Assembly (NCBI GenBank): GCA_038501195.1
Contig: JBBPUQ010000004.1
Coordinates: 5,160,001-5,224,000 of the forward strand
From: Nemania diffusa
Lineage: Eukaryota > Ascomycota > Sordariomycetes > Xylariales > Xylariaceae
Direction of reading: 5' to 3'
Length of the DNA: 64,000 bases
Of the stretch, positions 22,849-34,489 are shown in pieces. A program made the position numbers and the translations under genes. Positions within the stretch are counted from its first letter, which is position 1; each line of letters begins with the position of its first letter. A model generated the notes under the pieces. The model was not told the origin of the DNA, searched no databases, and worked only from the letters and a program-made list of their open reading frames with translations.

Positions 22849-25800
22849 TCAAAAATATTTAGACATCGCTGTACTAAGGTCGACAAAGTCCACGGGTTTC
22901 GTGACGAAGTCATCAAACCCCGCTGTCGTGCACTTTTCCTGCACATCGGGCATTACGTTGGCCGAGAGTGCAATAATCGGTGTCGGGTCATAACTGTTCT
23001 CCCGTTCCCACTGTCGAACCTCTCGGCAGGTTTGGTAGCCATCCTTGCGAGGCATGTGTAGATCACACTGATATTCAGTTAGCGTATATTTACCACAATA
23101 CGGTTCAATTCCTTGAGTAACTTACCAGTATAAGGGAGTAATACTTGGGCGGGTGCGTAAACACCTTTTCTGTTGCCTCTACACCGTCTGCAGCAATCTC
23201 TGCCCCGATCCCTACCTTTGTTAAGTACCGTGAAAGGACGTTTTGGTTTACGGTATTGTCTTCAACCAAGAGAACCTTGATACCTTTGTCGCCTATTCGC
23301 TTTTCTACATCGAGATAACTCTGCTTCTGGGACTCCACCATCTGTGCTGCGCTCGATCGATTAAGATCCGTGCTTACGTCGCGCTCTCTGCCTGGATCAA
23401 AAATGACGGCAAATCTTGATGGTTTCACAGGCTTATGTACAAACAATATTTGCTTGTCCGCGAAAAGTTGTGGATGGCCGGTATTAGAAGCAAGTTCGAG
23501 TACAGCCTGCCTCTGAACCGAGTCAGACATGATTACTATGATCGTCTTGCCTCCTGAACACGCTGCAATTTGGTTTGTCACATTCAGCGTCTCTTCCGCA
23601 GAGCCAAGATTGACAACAATATGAGTAAACGTAACGGCTTCATTCCCACCAATTAGGTCGTGAGCCTCTGAAGCGCGCGACAAAGCCGTTATGTGGCGAG
23701 GAACATCCTTGGGCAATGTGGTTTCAATATGTTTTGTGATGGCTTCCCTGCTATACTTCTGAGGGCAGATGATCAAAATAGAATACATCGGTAGTCGAGG
23801 CCGCTCCAGACTAGACGGCGAATTAGTAACGTCGGGTGTTGGTATAGGTTGAAGCGATAGTTTTCCGGTCGGCATTTCGAATCTCATTTGCGACAAATCC
23901 TGTCCACTCGCCTTCGCTGCCTCGCTGAAATGCGAAAGGCCAGCATTGAGGGAGGACACTGACGATGATGTAGTGTTCTGAGTACGCCCAGATCGCACCG
24001 AAGGATTGGAGCTGGCAGGCGATGCAAATGTAGGAGACGCAACTTCAACTTCTGAGACGGGACTGGCAGTCAGCGATTGCTCTAGGGTTTTGTGGAGCAC
24101 AAGTGGGCGAATGGAGTGCATGGCCTTGTCTTCTCCTAGGGATCGTGCTGTCGCCGTCATGGGTGGAGTGCTAGTCATAACCGGATGATCGGTAGCACTA
24201 GGTAAGCCGAACCTCGCTGTGAAAGTAAAGGTCGAGCCCTTGCCCGGTACCGCACTGCCTTCCATCCTACCGCCATGTAGCTCTACTAGTTGCCTAGAGA
24301 TCACAAGGCCAAGGCCGCTGCCTCCGTGTTGCCTCGTGCTGCTGCCATCAATTTGACTGAAAGGTTTGAAAATTAGATCAGCTTCCTCCTTCGTGAAGCC
24401 TCGGCCAGTGTCGATGACAGAAAATTCCAACATGATCTGATTCTCGCCAATCTCGCTAGTGTCGTCTGCACAGACGCGGCATCGGCTGAAAACCTCGCCT
24501 TCGGCAGTAAATTTGATAGCATTGCCGATGACATTGAGAAGGACTTGTCGAATTCGGAATTTGTCACCCTTAATCCAAGCAGGTACATCCTCTTCAACGA
24601 TGTAGTTGAGCTCAAGCCGCTTCGAGATGGCCATCGTGGAGACCAACTCGTTGACGTCTTCGATAAGAGATCTTGCATGGAACCACTCAAATTTGAGTTT
24701 CATCATACCAGCATCAACCTTGGATAGGTCGAGGATATCATTAATGATCATGAGGAGACTGTTGGCGCTGGTTTGGATTGTATTCGTGAAATCTCTCTGC
24801 TCCTCGCTTAGTGTCGTGTCCTGTAAAAAGCTCACCATTCCTGAAATTCCTATCAAGGGTGTTCGAATTTCATGAGACATGTTACTCAGGAACCGGCCCT
24901 TTGACTCCATTGCTTCCTTTAATTTTGCCTCTAACAGCTTGTGGTCATTTATATCAGTCGCTGAGCCAAAGTAAGAACTTGGTCCACTACCAAGCCCGAC
25001 ATCATCGAATTCGACGCAGCGGATTAGATGCCATCGATATTCGTCTGCCTTAGACCTTAAACGGAGTTCAGTTGTATATGAAATACGACCAGTGCTATCT
25101 TTCGTAACTTTGATGATGCCTTTCTTAGCCAATTCAATGAGATCAGCGTTTTGGCTAGAGACTCGATTACCAGCCGTTGATTCTTTCTGTGAAGTCACTA
25201 GGTTCCTTTTTGAAGAGCCCTGAGAAGAGTGACCCTCTGAGGTAATCAAAGGAGTCGGGTCTGGCATAGTCTCCGGTGAGCATACATCAGTAGCCCGCTT
25301 CTCCATAGCCATAAATTTACTGTCGATTGGAACACGGCATCTGGCTAAGTCTTCGGGATGAACAAAGTCCATAAATCCATTTCCTAAAGCACCATCCTCA
25401 CTCTGCCCTGTGTATGCCAGCCACTGCTCGTTCGCAAAAGTGATTCCATCGCTGTCGGTGGCAGTGAAAATAATTTGAGGAATGAGGTTAGCTAAAAGGC
25501 GATGCTTCGCATCTGATGCCTCAACCTCCTCCTGACGAAGAGCCAATAACTCGGCAACCTTTTGGTCATGTATATCCATGTAGGAGCCGATAAATTGAAC
25601 AATTACCCCTCGCTTGTCGCGTGAGGCTACGGCACGAGCCTGATGCCAACGGTATGCACCATCAAACCGACGCAATCGGACTGTATGAACAAATTGCTCC
25701 CCTGTTCGTAGTGAATGAGTCCAGGTACGTATATAATCTTCTAGGTCTTCTTCATGGAAACTAGCCCACGGAGCGGCTATTAAGTCTGCAAGGGTTTGAC

Positions 25801-28800
25801 CTCTGTATGCCAAATATCTAGAATTTACCCATACAATCTCTCCGGTCACAGGCCACGCCACGAATACTTGCGCAGGTACCAAATCAAGCATTAGACCTTT
25901 CAAGCGGTCGGTAGGTGGGTTCATGCTAACTTGCGTCGCAGGTACCGACCCCGGCCGAGCCTGTGTGGATGTTGTCGGCTTTGTGAGCAACGGAGTACTT
26001 GGCGGCAAAGACTGCAAAGTAGAAACAAATTCACCGCCGTATGAATGTAACCTCGTGTGCTTATTGCTGCTCTGCGTACTACTACCTAGACTTGTTGGCC
26101 GTTTCGGTTGGTCGTTAACGTCCTGCGTTGCTCGAGGTTCTTCCTTTCTTCCTGATATGACCGAGTCCTTAGATACATGTCGCTGCCTAGTTGCAAGCAT
26201 CAGTACCTCATCCTCGGCAGTAGCATTATAGCCAACGACGACCCCAGTAGTCTCAGTTTCTTTTGTAGAGCTAAGGTCTTCAGGTTGTTTGCGGAAGCTT
26301 GCCGAGCGTCGACGCTGCTTATTAGCAGAAATTTCTTTGGAATTGCGTGGTGTGCGATAACTCGATGTGGCCGATGGCGTTTCGGCACGTGTGCTCCCTT
26401 TCGGTTTTGTATTAAAGTAGCCATCGCCCCCAGCTGAGCCGGGGCTAGTCCCAGCCGCGCGGCGCTCTACTACCAGACCAAATGATCCGGGTTCCCAGAG
26501 TGGTGTGCCCATGGGCGACCCAGTTATACTCTTAGATTGCGCTGAGTAGTCACTCGGGCTAGTGAGACTCCCGGCGATCGATTGCTGAGACATCTCCTCA
26601 AATGGGGATAATCCAAGGTGTCCAAGCGTGCCTAAGTGAGCCGCAGGTCTACCATCTGGACCAATAGCGCCGAAGCCCGTATTTGATGGCCGCTTTCGGG
26701 ATAGTCCAATAACTTCAGTCTCGAGATTTGAATAATGGCGACATAGTGAGAAGGACGTAGCTAGATGAAGAGCTAAGTGCTCGAGAGAATATCGCAAATT
26801 CGAGGGATACGGTATAACGGGGCTGAGTATTGACAATATTGCAATAGGTGGTTGTTGATGCTTCCGGGAAAACTCTTCCAGTACAGGTCGAGGAGACGGA
26901 ATGGCATTATGCTTTGCTCGTAGATTAGTCCTCTGTTCGAGCACAGATGGGTCTAATTTAAACCTTTGGGGCGATCGCGAGAGCAAGATATGATTAAGTG
27001 GGATATGGAGGACTGTCCAGGAATTGTCGACACCGATGGTCTCGGGGGCTTGAACGGATGTGTAGTCATGCGGACTTGGACCGGGATTAAAGGAACCTTC
27101 GTCAAGTACGGCGTCGGTGAAAAAAGGGTTTTCCGAGGGGTCTGCTCGGACAGCCGGGGATGGGGCAGGGGATTGTGACCAAGGCGAAGGAGGCGCCTGT
27201 TCGAATTCTTCGTATCTTGGTGTGGGAGGCCGAGGTGGACCTTCGTCGATGGACGAATAGAGGTGTGGGACCTTAGATTTATCAGGTATGGTGGACTTCT
27301 TACCTTGGCTCCTTGCTAGAGGTGCACCAACATTGGCAAGTAATGATGACAGGTTGGTTGAAGACTCTGATCTACCTTGCTGCGCAGAACTTTTCCCCTT
27401 GGCATCCTGTGGTAAAGGCCTCCAGCTTTTAGCCTTTGATGGTTTCTCATCAGTACCAGGATCGAGGTATGGATAGGTACGTGTCAAAGCAATAACCTTT
27501 CCCCGCTCTATGACTTTCGTGATCCCATTATGGTCAATGAGAGGATCTGCTTCAAGATTAAGGGCCTGTAGGACAGGCAACACCTGGCCCTTGTACGCCC
27601 TTTCAGATTCCATCGTTGCTTCCCAGCTAGAGAATGGCGGTTCTTCAACCGCATCATGTTCCTGCAATGCTTGCTGGTTCAAAGCTGTATACGGTGCACT
27701 TTTGGCACTGCGGTCGGTGCCTGCATAGTGACTCTTGCTTCTAGAAGAGAGACTCGGCCGTTCGGGCGCTGATGGAGTTGCTATTTCACTGAGCTGTACT
27801 CTACGTGATTCCTTATTTTCCTCGTACGTAGTAAACGAGTGGCGACTTTGTATACTCGGGCGAGCAGGGGATGCGCTTCTCTGAGCAAGCCCTGCCGTAG
27901 AGGAGGCGTCAGTTCTATCGTCGGCGTTGTTCCCGGTTAAGCTACCAGCCTTCGCTATGTAACCCATGCTGAAATCATCTTCCGGTTGAGGATAGTAAGT
28001 AGCTTTCTGGCCCCAGGGAATATTGTCCACGTCTGTAGCATCCGCGGGCACTGATAATGTAATCCTTTCGGCCTTGTAACACTCCGTCATGATTTGGACA
28101 ACCGCGTCCCACCAACTATTTAAGCCGGGTTCAGCTGAGAGCATCAGTGAAAGCTCATAGAGGTTAGGACTTGGATAGTGGGGATTCTCAGAAAATGGGG
28201 TACACCCAGGAGGAAGAAAGGTCATGGCGGAAGCAGGGGTGGATGGATCCGATGAAATCTGGTCATGGAGAACTCGTCCCCCAAGAGGGAAGGAGTTTTG
28301 TAGATTAGAGGACCGAAATCCCGGCGTAGTCATACGAGGAAAGGGGTAAGACGGTGTTCCCGCTACAAACCCAGGCGTCGTGCCTTCGCGGACAGTCTTG
28401 TTTGATTCGGTGGAAGTAGTAGCGAGGTCAGAGGCCGAGCTTGGGGAACGAGACGACTCTTCCCGGGTCGGGGACATGTGTACATTCTCCAAGTTTCCTC
28501 CTGGCGAGCCCCGGGCCTTTTTTTCTATGTCTCGGGCAAGTCTGGCACGATAATCCTTAATAGACTGCTGTGTTGCCATGATTTCGGGCGTCTTGTTCGA
28601 GATGCTAACCTCCTTGCCCTTTCGCCCCGAGCGCATATCTGCTGTTGAGACGTCGTGATATCCTGCATCTCTGGTTCCTGACACTTCTCTGTTGACAGAA
28701 GAGGAGGGCGGCTCGATATCATTAGCCTCGAGCCCGCCACCACGTAGTCGCAAGCCGTAATCAACAGCGGTACCAGCAGATGCGGGTTGTGGGGGTAACA

Positions 28801-28993
28801 CAGTACCAGAAGGATCCAAATGCGGCAATGCCTCTGTGTGTGAGGACCCGGGGCGCCAGCCAGCGCTGTCAGACACAGGCGTAGACGCTATGTTGCCGTG
28901 ATCTGCGATGGTGATAATGTCTTCATGATGAGAGTGAGAAAGGCAATAGTCGCATTGTTGGCTCGGGGTTGTGGGAGGATTAATGATTGGCAT
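22849..28993 (-). CDS. Hybrid histidine kinase with PAS domains and C-terminal receiver
   Basis: A 2028-residue two-component hybrid kinase. Exons are 23126..28993 and 22849..23067. Residues 1-270 and long stretches to 1020 look disordered (Ser/Pro-rich); two GAF-like pieces flank one such stretch (about 275-330 and 650-770). Two PAS/PAC sensor domains follow (about 1029-1140 and 1163-1335). The phospho-accepting His is in SHEIRTPL (H1374). The ATP-binding domain has the N box near 1486, DTGRGF near 1528 and GGSGLGL near 1556. The receiver starts near 1906 with VLLVEDN and has its phospho-accepting Asp in CDLHMP (D1958) and Lys in TKPVDF (K2013). The protein likely passes phosphate to an HPt protein upstream of a MAP kinase or transcription response. 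No membrane segment is seen, so a cytosolic sensor is likely. I cannot place it in a named kinase group. Confidence 0.92.
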
Positions 28994-31900
28994 GCCTCAT
29001 CAAAAAGACCCCGAGTAGGTAAGCCGAGGACGGTGCTGACTACTGTCTCGTGTCTTCGGCATTCGCTGGACAGAGAGGAGGTCTCCTAGTGGGCACGACG
29101 GAACGGAGCGGGACAGGACAGGACAGCAGTGCACGTGGCGCGGCCGGGCGACGGCTCGGGGTGATGGGTACGGTACAGGCAGCGGTTATGGTGCTCGGCG
29201 ATGGTATTTGGTGTAGTGGCTGGACTTGACAAGGTGATGCTTGGTTGTGGTGGTGGTAGCGGTGGTGGTGGTGGTGTTTGTTGTGGTAGTCTGGTGGTGG
29301 TGCCAGTGCTGGTGGTGGTCAAGAAGACGGCGGCAAGGTAGGTGGTATTGGAGACGTGTGGTGTGATGCGTCTCTGCGTGGATTTTGGTACAGAATAGCA
29401 AGTAGGTAGCAGGAGGATGGATATTGGACATGGAGCAAGTGTGGATGACCTCGTTCAGGCAAGGCTTGTTCGACCCGCTGCGAGACCTTCCTGCTACGTC
29501 AGACAGTGTGGTCATTTCTCTTAGCACTATAAGGCTCTTGCCCCACGAATCCATTGCCAAAATCCATTCCTTCCCCTGATCCTCTGATCCCCTGGTCCGA
29601 TCTTTTACGCTACATAAGTATATCTTAGTAGACTCTAGATAGAGTATTTTTCCTTAGCTAGGCATGCATCATTAGCTTGACCTTGTCCTGAATATTTACC
29701 TACATACTTACCTACATACTCCCTCACACAATGTTTTATTGTTTTATTGCTGTTATTCCAAGCACTCAAAAGTATGTAGGTCTACAAGCAGTAACAAACA
29801 CTTCTGTGACTTACATCATACTACCTATTTATGTCATACCACTACTATGTGTATGATGTAATATAGTTACCTAGTTGGGGAACTACCCAAAGCATTGGTG
29901 AGCACTGCCAGCCAATGTCCTTTGGATACCGGAGTTCTGTAGGTGCTTTTGTGTTGATCTCGGTATGAACTAAGCACAGGGCCAAGCTTTCCAGATTCAA
30001 TCCGATCTTGATTGTGCTTGAACTCCACAGCCTGAACAAACTTTTCTAATGTACTAGATAAGGCCTATATATTATGTTGTATGTATGTTGCGGCTTCAAG
30101 TTTCTTCTCGCTATCTAGTGTCTTTCCAGAGTCCGGCTTTTTCCCAGCTTGTTTGGTGGTTGCTTTAGGCGTTTCTAACCCACTTAGGTAGGTAGGTACC
30201 AGGTAGCTTGGAATAAACAGACTTCCCATCCCCACTACGTAAGCTTTGACAACTACATGTACATATTAAGCATACTAGATAAGTCTTTTTACCTACGTCT
30301 GCATGCTTCCATCCGAAGGAGTAAGTATAGGTAGTCCAAGCATGCACATGTTCCAGTTGTCGCTCCCTTACAACAATTCATTTCTATTCAAAACAAAGAG
30401 GATTATAGTTTTGCGACACTCTATAATAACATGAATTAGGTAGGTACACGATGCCTACGTAGGTACTTTCACTACCTAATGTAAAAGTGGATATTCCGTC
30501 ATACTTTCTACGCAACCTTGGAATTCGGCGGGTTGCACACACAACCACTCACACATCTCAATATCAGCAAACCTAGCAACTTATGCTCTCAATATCCCAC
30601 TCAGTTTGCATTTTTTTAAGCCCATATTTGACGGGCTCTTCCATCGGTTACATTTAAACTCGTCCTTCTTTCAAAATATGTACACAAAAATAGTATACTG
30701 CCCAGGTATATACAGAATGCGATGGGCTAGTTATTGCTCCCCCTGGTTTTAGTTAATCTCATGAAAATATGTAACCCCAGTATACCCAGGTATTCTCATT
30801 GTGTATGTTGCCCACAGCTTCCCTCATTCACAAAGATACTATAATCCCGGTATGTAACCAGTAGGTCACAAACCCATCCACCTAGTGTACCTAGTCGCCC
30901 AGTAATCAAGCTTCAGCATGATCACTGAAGGGTGAACATTTATTAATAACTGATTAGTCATGAGTTTGGCGAATATGATATACAGTATACGAAGTACTGT
31001 GTCTGCGGTAATAAAAGCTATCCTTCCCGTGACGTGGAACCTTCATCTAAAGTACATGCATAGTGGACGGCTCCCCGCCCTAAAAACCTTTCACCATATT
31101 ATATTTTGTGCAAGGATTGGAGTCTATCTACCACCTATGTACATACTTAGAAGTTGACTCCAATCTTTAGAGGTTATCAAGTTAATTATACAGCTGCAGC
31201 CCAGTGTTGGGTATTATTATAGCCTTTGCAAGGCGTTAAGATGTAATGTAACTTATCTGAGGAGCTATTTATAAAATTGTTCCTCCATACAATCAGCCCG
31301 TCATTTAAACGACAAAAAATCACCATTTCTTGTAATACTTCTGAAATAAGATTGTTGGGTTCGTATGTTCCCCAGGCCATGTACCACAATCTGCCCAGTC
31401 CAATGACGAATGACCTGCTTATTACCTCGGTACAGCCTAATCCAATTGGGTCATTTATATTGTCCGTGGCGTCCAATAGATTGCCGATTTCTTGACTTCA
31501 ACGTGCAGGTCATGATATGACATTATCATTCCTAGGTCACAGTATATATCTTATGTAATATCATCTAATTTTGCATACCTCTATATGAGCAACGACCTCT
31601 GTTTTTATACTTCAGCTCTCGCGTCGAGGAGAGTGGGGATGAATATTCTGTACTTATCAATCAATCATGATCGTTTTATAGATCATCTCCCCTGGACTAC
31701 CTAGGTCTGTTGGGGGAGCTCTTCTCCTCCATATTAGAAATACGCCAGGAATCTTCTACATATAACAATTAGCAGTATCTAATGTAGTAGCGCGACAAAA
31801 TAATATTTTCGAAGCTGATATGTACTAAATATCCCCATAATACAATGGTTTTACCTGTGCTGGTGTGAAGTTTCTATCCCGGCAATCTGTGGCTACGCTG

Positions 31901-32691
31901 CTTCAATTTGTAATATCACACATATTCTTCCCGCTTTTATTTTTCAAAAAGTATTACTTTACATTGTGTATCTTAAATAGGGTGCATCTTGTATTTAATG
32001 CTTCAAAAAGCCTAAAGGGTAAGGAAATCGCCCGGATATTTTCTTTCGACAAAATACCGGCGTGGCCTACGGTAAATATTCCGCCAGATTAACAGCTATC
32101 GAATGAGTAGGTAACTCGCAAGTGAAACCCTATATATGATGAACACAAAAAACATACTACATTGTACTGTACTCCGATGTCGCCTACTAGAAGATTATCT
32201 CCACTATCATATAATGAAATATCTCATCTTCATCGGCGCTATCGCGAGCATTGTAATGTAATGTCGAGAGATAAGTTAAATTCAGGCATAGCCGTGGAAG
32301 TCGTACAGAAACATTGAACACTATAATTCAGGAAGTCAATACAAAAAACAAGCGACTTACTCTGGATGTAGCAGATTTCCGCCCAATCTGCCGGAGTAAC
32401 ACGGGGTATTTAAACACAGTCTCGGTGCTCATTATACCTACATGAACATAGATAACATCGAAAATAAGGTTTAGTGCCCCATATCCTTGGTATCAGACAT
32501 ACTGTAGAAGTTGTTGCCAGTCATAAGCAAAAATAGTCAAGGGCCTAGTGGATATATATATTGATCCCTGGACACCCTGAGTCCTAAAAGGGGCCAGGGA
32601 ACCTATATATGTAGCTACGTCCACCACTATGACCACCCTGGACTAATATAGGTAATAAATAGATAGTACCTTTCCCGACACAGACTACGGG
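28994..32691. other. Kinase promoter followed by AT-rich gene-free DNA
   Basis: The first 0.6 kb, GC-richer with GGACA repeats (29109-29126) and a GGT tract (29240-29320), is the likely promoter and leader of the histidine kinase. From about 29600 the DNA becomes AT-rich and carries TACC/TACT tracts (29697-29720, 30185-30200) and TAGGTA words. Small frames at 31186-31476 (-) and 31865-32092 (+) are not recognisable. At 32215 a short frame starts with a signal-peptide-like run (MKYLIFIGAIASIVM) and then stops; it might be the wrecked start of the arylsulfotransferase relic that follows, but I cannot show this. Confidence 0.4.
29240..29322. repeat. GGT/GTG trinucleotide-rich tract
   Basis: Imperfect GGT repeats with GTT and AGT interruptions about 250-330 bases upstream of the histidine kinase start codon, probably in its 5' leader or promoter. 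Confidence 0.7.
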
Positions 32692-33366
32692 AGGGGATTT
32701 CTTAATCTGTACCGAATACGCTATGTACAACATTACCCCTATCGATTAGAAAGCGACGGCATTAACCGGACTCTTAGTGGTAAGAAGAACAACCCCGTCG
32801 ATATATCAGCAGGCAATGCGCCAGACCTCACCTGTTAGAATGTGTCCATAACTCCATCGATTCTCAGCTCGCCCTACTCTATGACCACAATACCATAAGT
32901 ATACAAGTAGTTAGATGCAGGGTGATATGTTCACGGGGAGGGCACGTCGAGCTTGATTACGATAATGGTACTGTGCGGCTTGTACCGGAATTCTATCACC
33001 CGGAGACTTCGGTAAGCGGATTCGAGGGGATTACTAGGATATGCTGGGCGGGCAGCGCGCTCTTTAGCTGGGGTACAAATCCATCATTCACCGAGAATAC
33101 GACTTCAGGGGTCTTGCGCTGTGTCCTCGATGTCTAGTTTGATACCTAGGGTCCGGGCAGACAAGGGGTACCCCGTCAATTATCGAGCCGTTGAGATGGA
33201 TTTGGAGGCATATCCGACTTGGAACCCCGAAATCGGTGCGTCCGAGAGCAAAACGGACGGCAATCTCAGGGTCTATGCTAACTGTGATGGGGTGACCGAG
33301 ATCTTAGAATGGCAGCTGGCGAGTGATAAAAACTGTTACGCAGATAAAAAGCAAAACGAGCGATAA
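32692..33366 (+). pseudogene. Degraded arylsulfotransferase (ASST family) fragment
   Basis: Pieces of a fungal arylsulfotransferase-type beta-propeller enzyme (Arylsulfotran_2) lie in order but in different frames. At about 32692-32750 a piece GGDFLICTEYAMYNI matches the GDYLISARH region; at 32768-32825 LSGKKNNPVDISAGNAP matches the hallmark WRLGGKKxDF; 32922-33120 gives SRGGHVELDYDNGTVRLV and SWGTNPSFTE; 33134-33340 gives NYRAVEMDLEAYPTWNPEI and LRVYANCDGVTEILEWQL. Stops interrupt the first pieces and the frame shifts near 32760 and 33130. The normal protein has 500-600 residues, so the N-terminal half is missing or unrecognisable. It is surely not functional. The AT-rich surroundings suggest decay, perhaps with RIP. 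Confidence 0.72.
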
Positions 33367-34489
33367 AGCACTAGGTTACCCTTGATCTAGGATAGCTTAT
33401 AGATAGCTCTGATGACAAGGCCAAAAAATCCGTCATCGTAGTTCCGCGAGCCAGTTTCGAGCCTAGCTAATCGCCTAGAGCATATTCGTAGAAGTCTCGA
33501 GACCATGTTAAATAAGCCATGTTAGGGAGGGCGTAAGGATGAGCTAAAGCAAATGGGTATAGTATTGTACAAACCTAGAAAAAATAGCCAAGTTCTCAGC
33601 TTCGCCACCTAGAACGGATAAATTCTAGTCATTATGCTATAAGTAGGACTCTTGACGGTTATGTGACGGACTAACCACACTGTGATTACGCTTCATGATA
33701 GTTTTTCTCCAAGAAACAACAGTATTGTAACATCCAGAGCAAGTTAAATAGTATGTTTACTGATCTATTCGACAATGCCTACGTGGATTAGTTATTATTT
33801 TGCACGCAGACTACCTATCTAGCCGTTACCTAATTATACCTTCCGCTAGTCTACCCACTCCGTAATTAGATTAGATTCGTACGTTGGGCATCAATCTACC
33901 AGGGCTATGTTTTCGAAGCCCAACATTTTCCCCTTATCACCACCACTAAAACGACAGAACGGACGGTCTGTCCCTCGTTACATAAACTATGAATCTCACT
34001 GGATGTATCATTATAGTGCCATTGTGATCCTCGCTTAGTTTCACATACACGGGATAATACCCCTGCCTGTTATATGGTTGGAAGCAATAGAATCGATAGT
34101 GAAAATGATATTGATGAGCCTTCAAACACTAGGATTTATTCTACATAGAGTAGTGAGTTTCTCTTCATGAGCGAAAGGGCCTCAACCACACAATCGACGA
34201 GTTATTTATGGTATAGCTTAACATACAATAGGCAATTCAGAGTAACTACTAAAACGTGGTGTGAGTTTAATGGTTTTCATAAGTAGCTTATACTACTTCT
34301 TTTACTCAATATAGATTACAGGTAAGGAAAGAGATAGTCGAGGACTATGCCGCCTGATAGAGACATGCCCCGAAAAACCAAGGAACGAAAGTGGAAGTAA
34401 AACGAATGACAATTTTGATAATAATACAAGGAGGAGATAGCTTCTTATCCTGAATTGGTACTTCAAGGCATCTCCGTATGAATACATCC
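33367..34489. other. AT-rich interval without a gene
   Basis: About 1.1 kb between the arylsulfotransferase relic and the 3' end of the M13 peptidase gene. It holds many stops in all frames and no motif that I can recognise. Confidence 0.5.

Noticed and set aside
31186..31476. 96-codon minus-strand frame in AT-rich DNA
   Set aside because: Could be a gene relic, but nothing in it is recognisable and no neighbouring pieces extend it.
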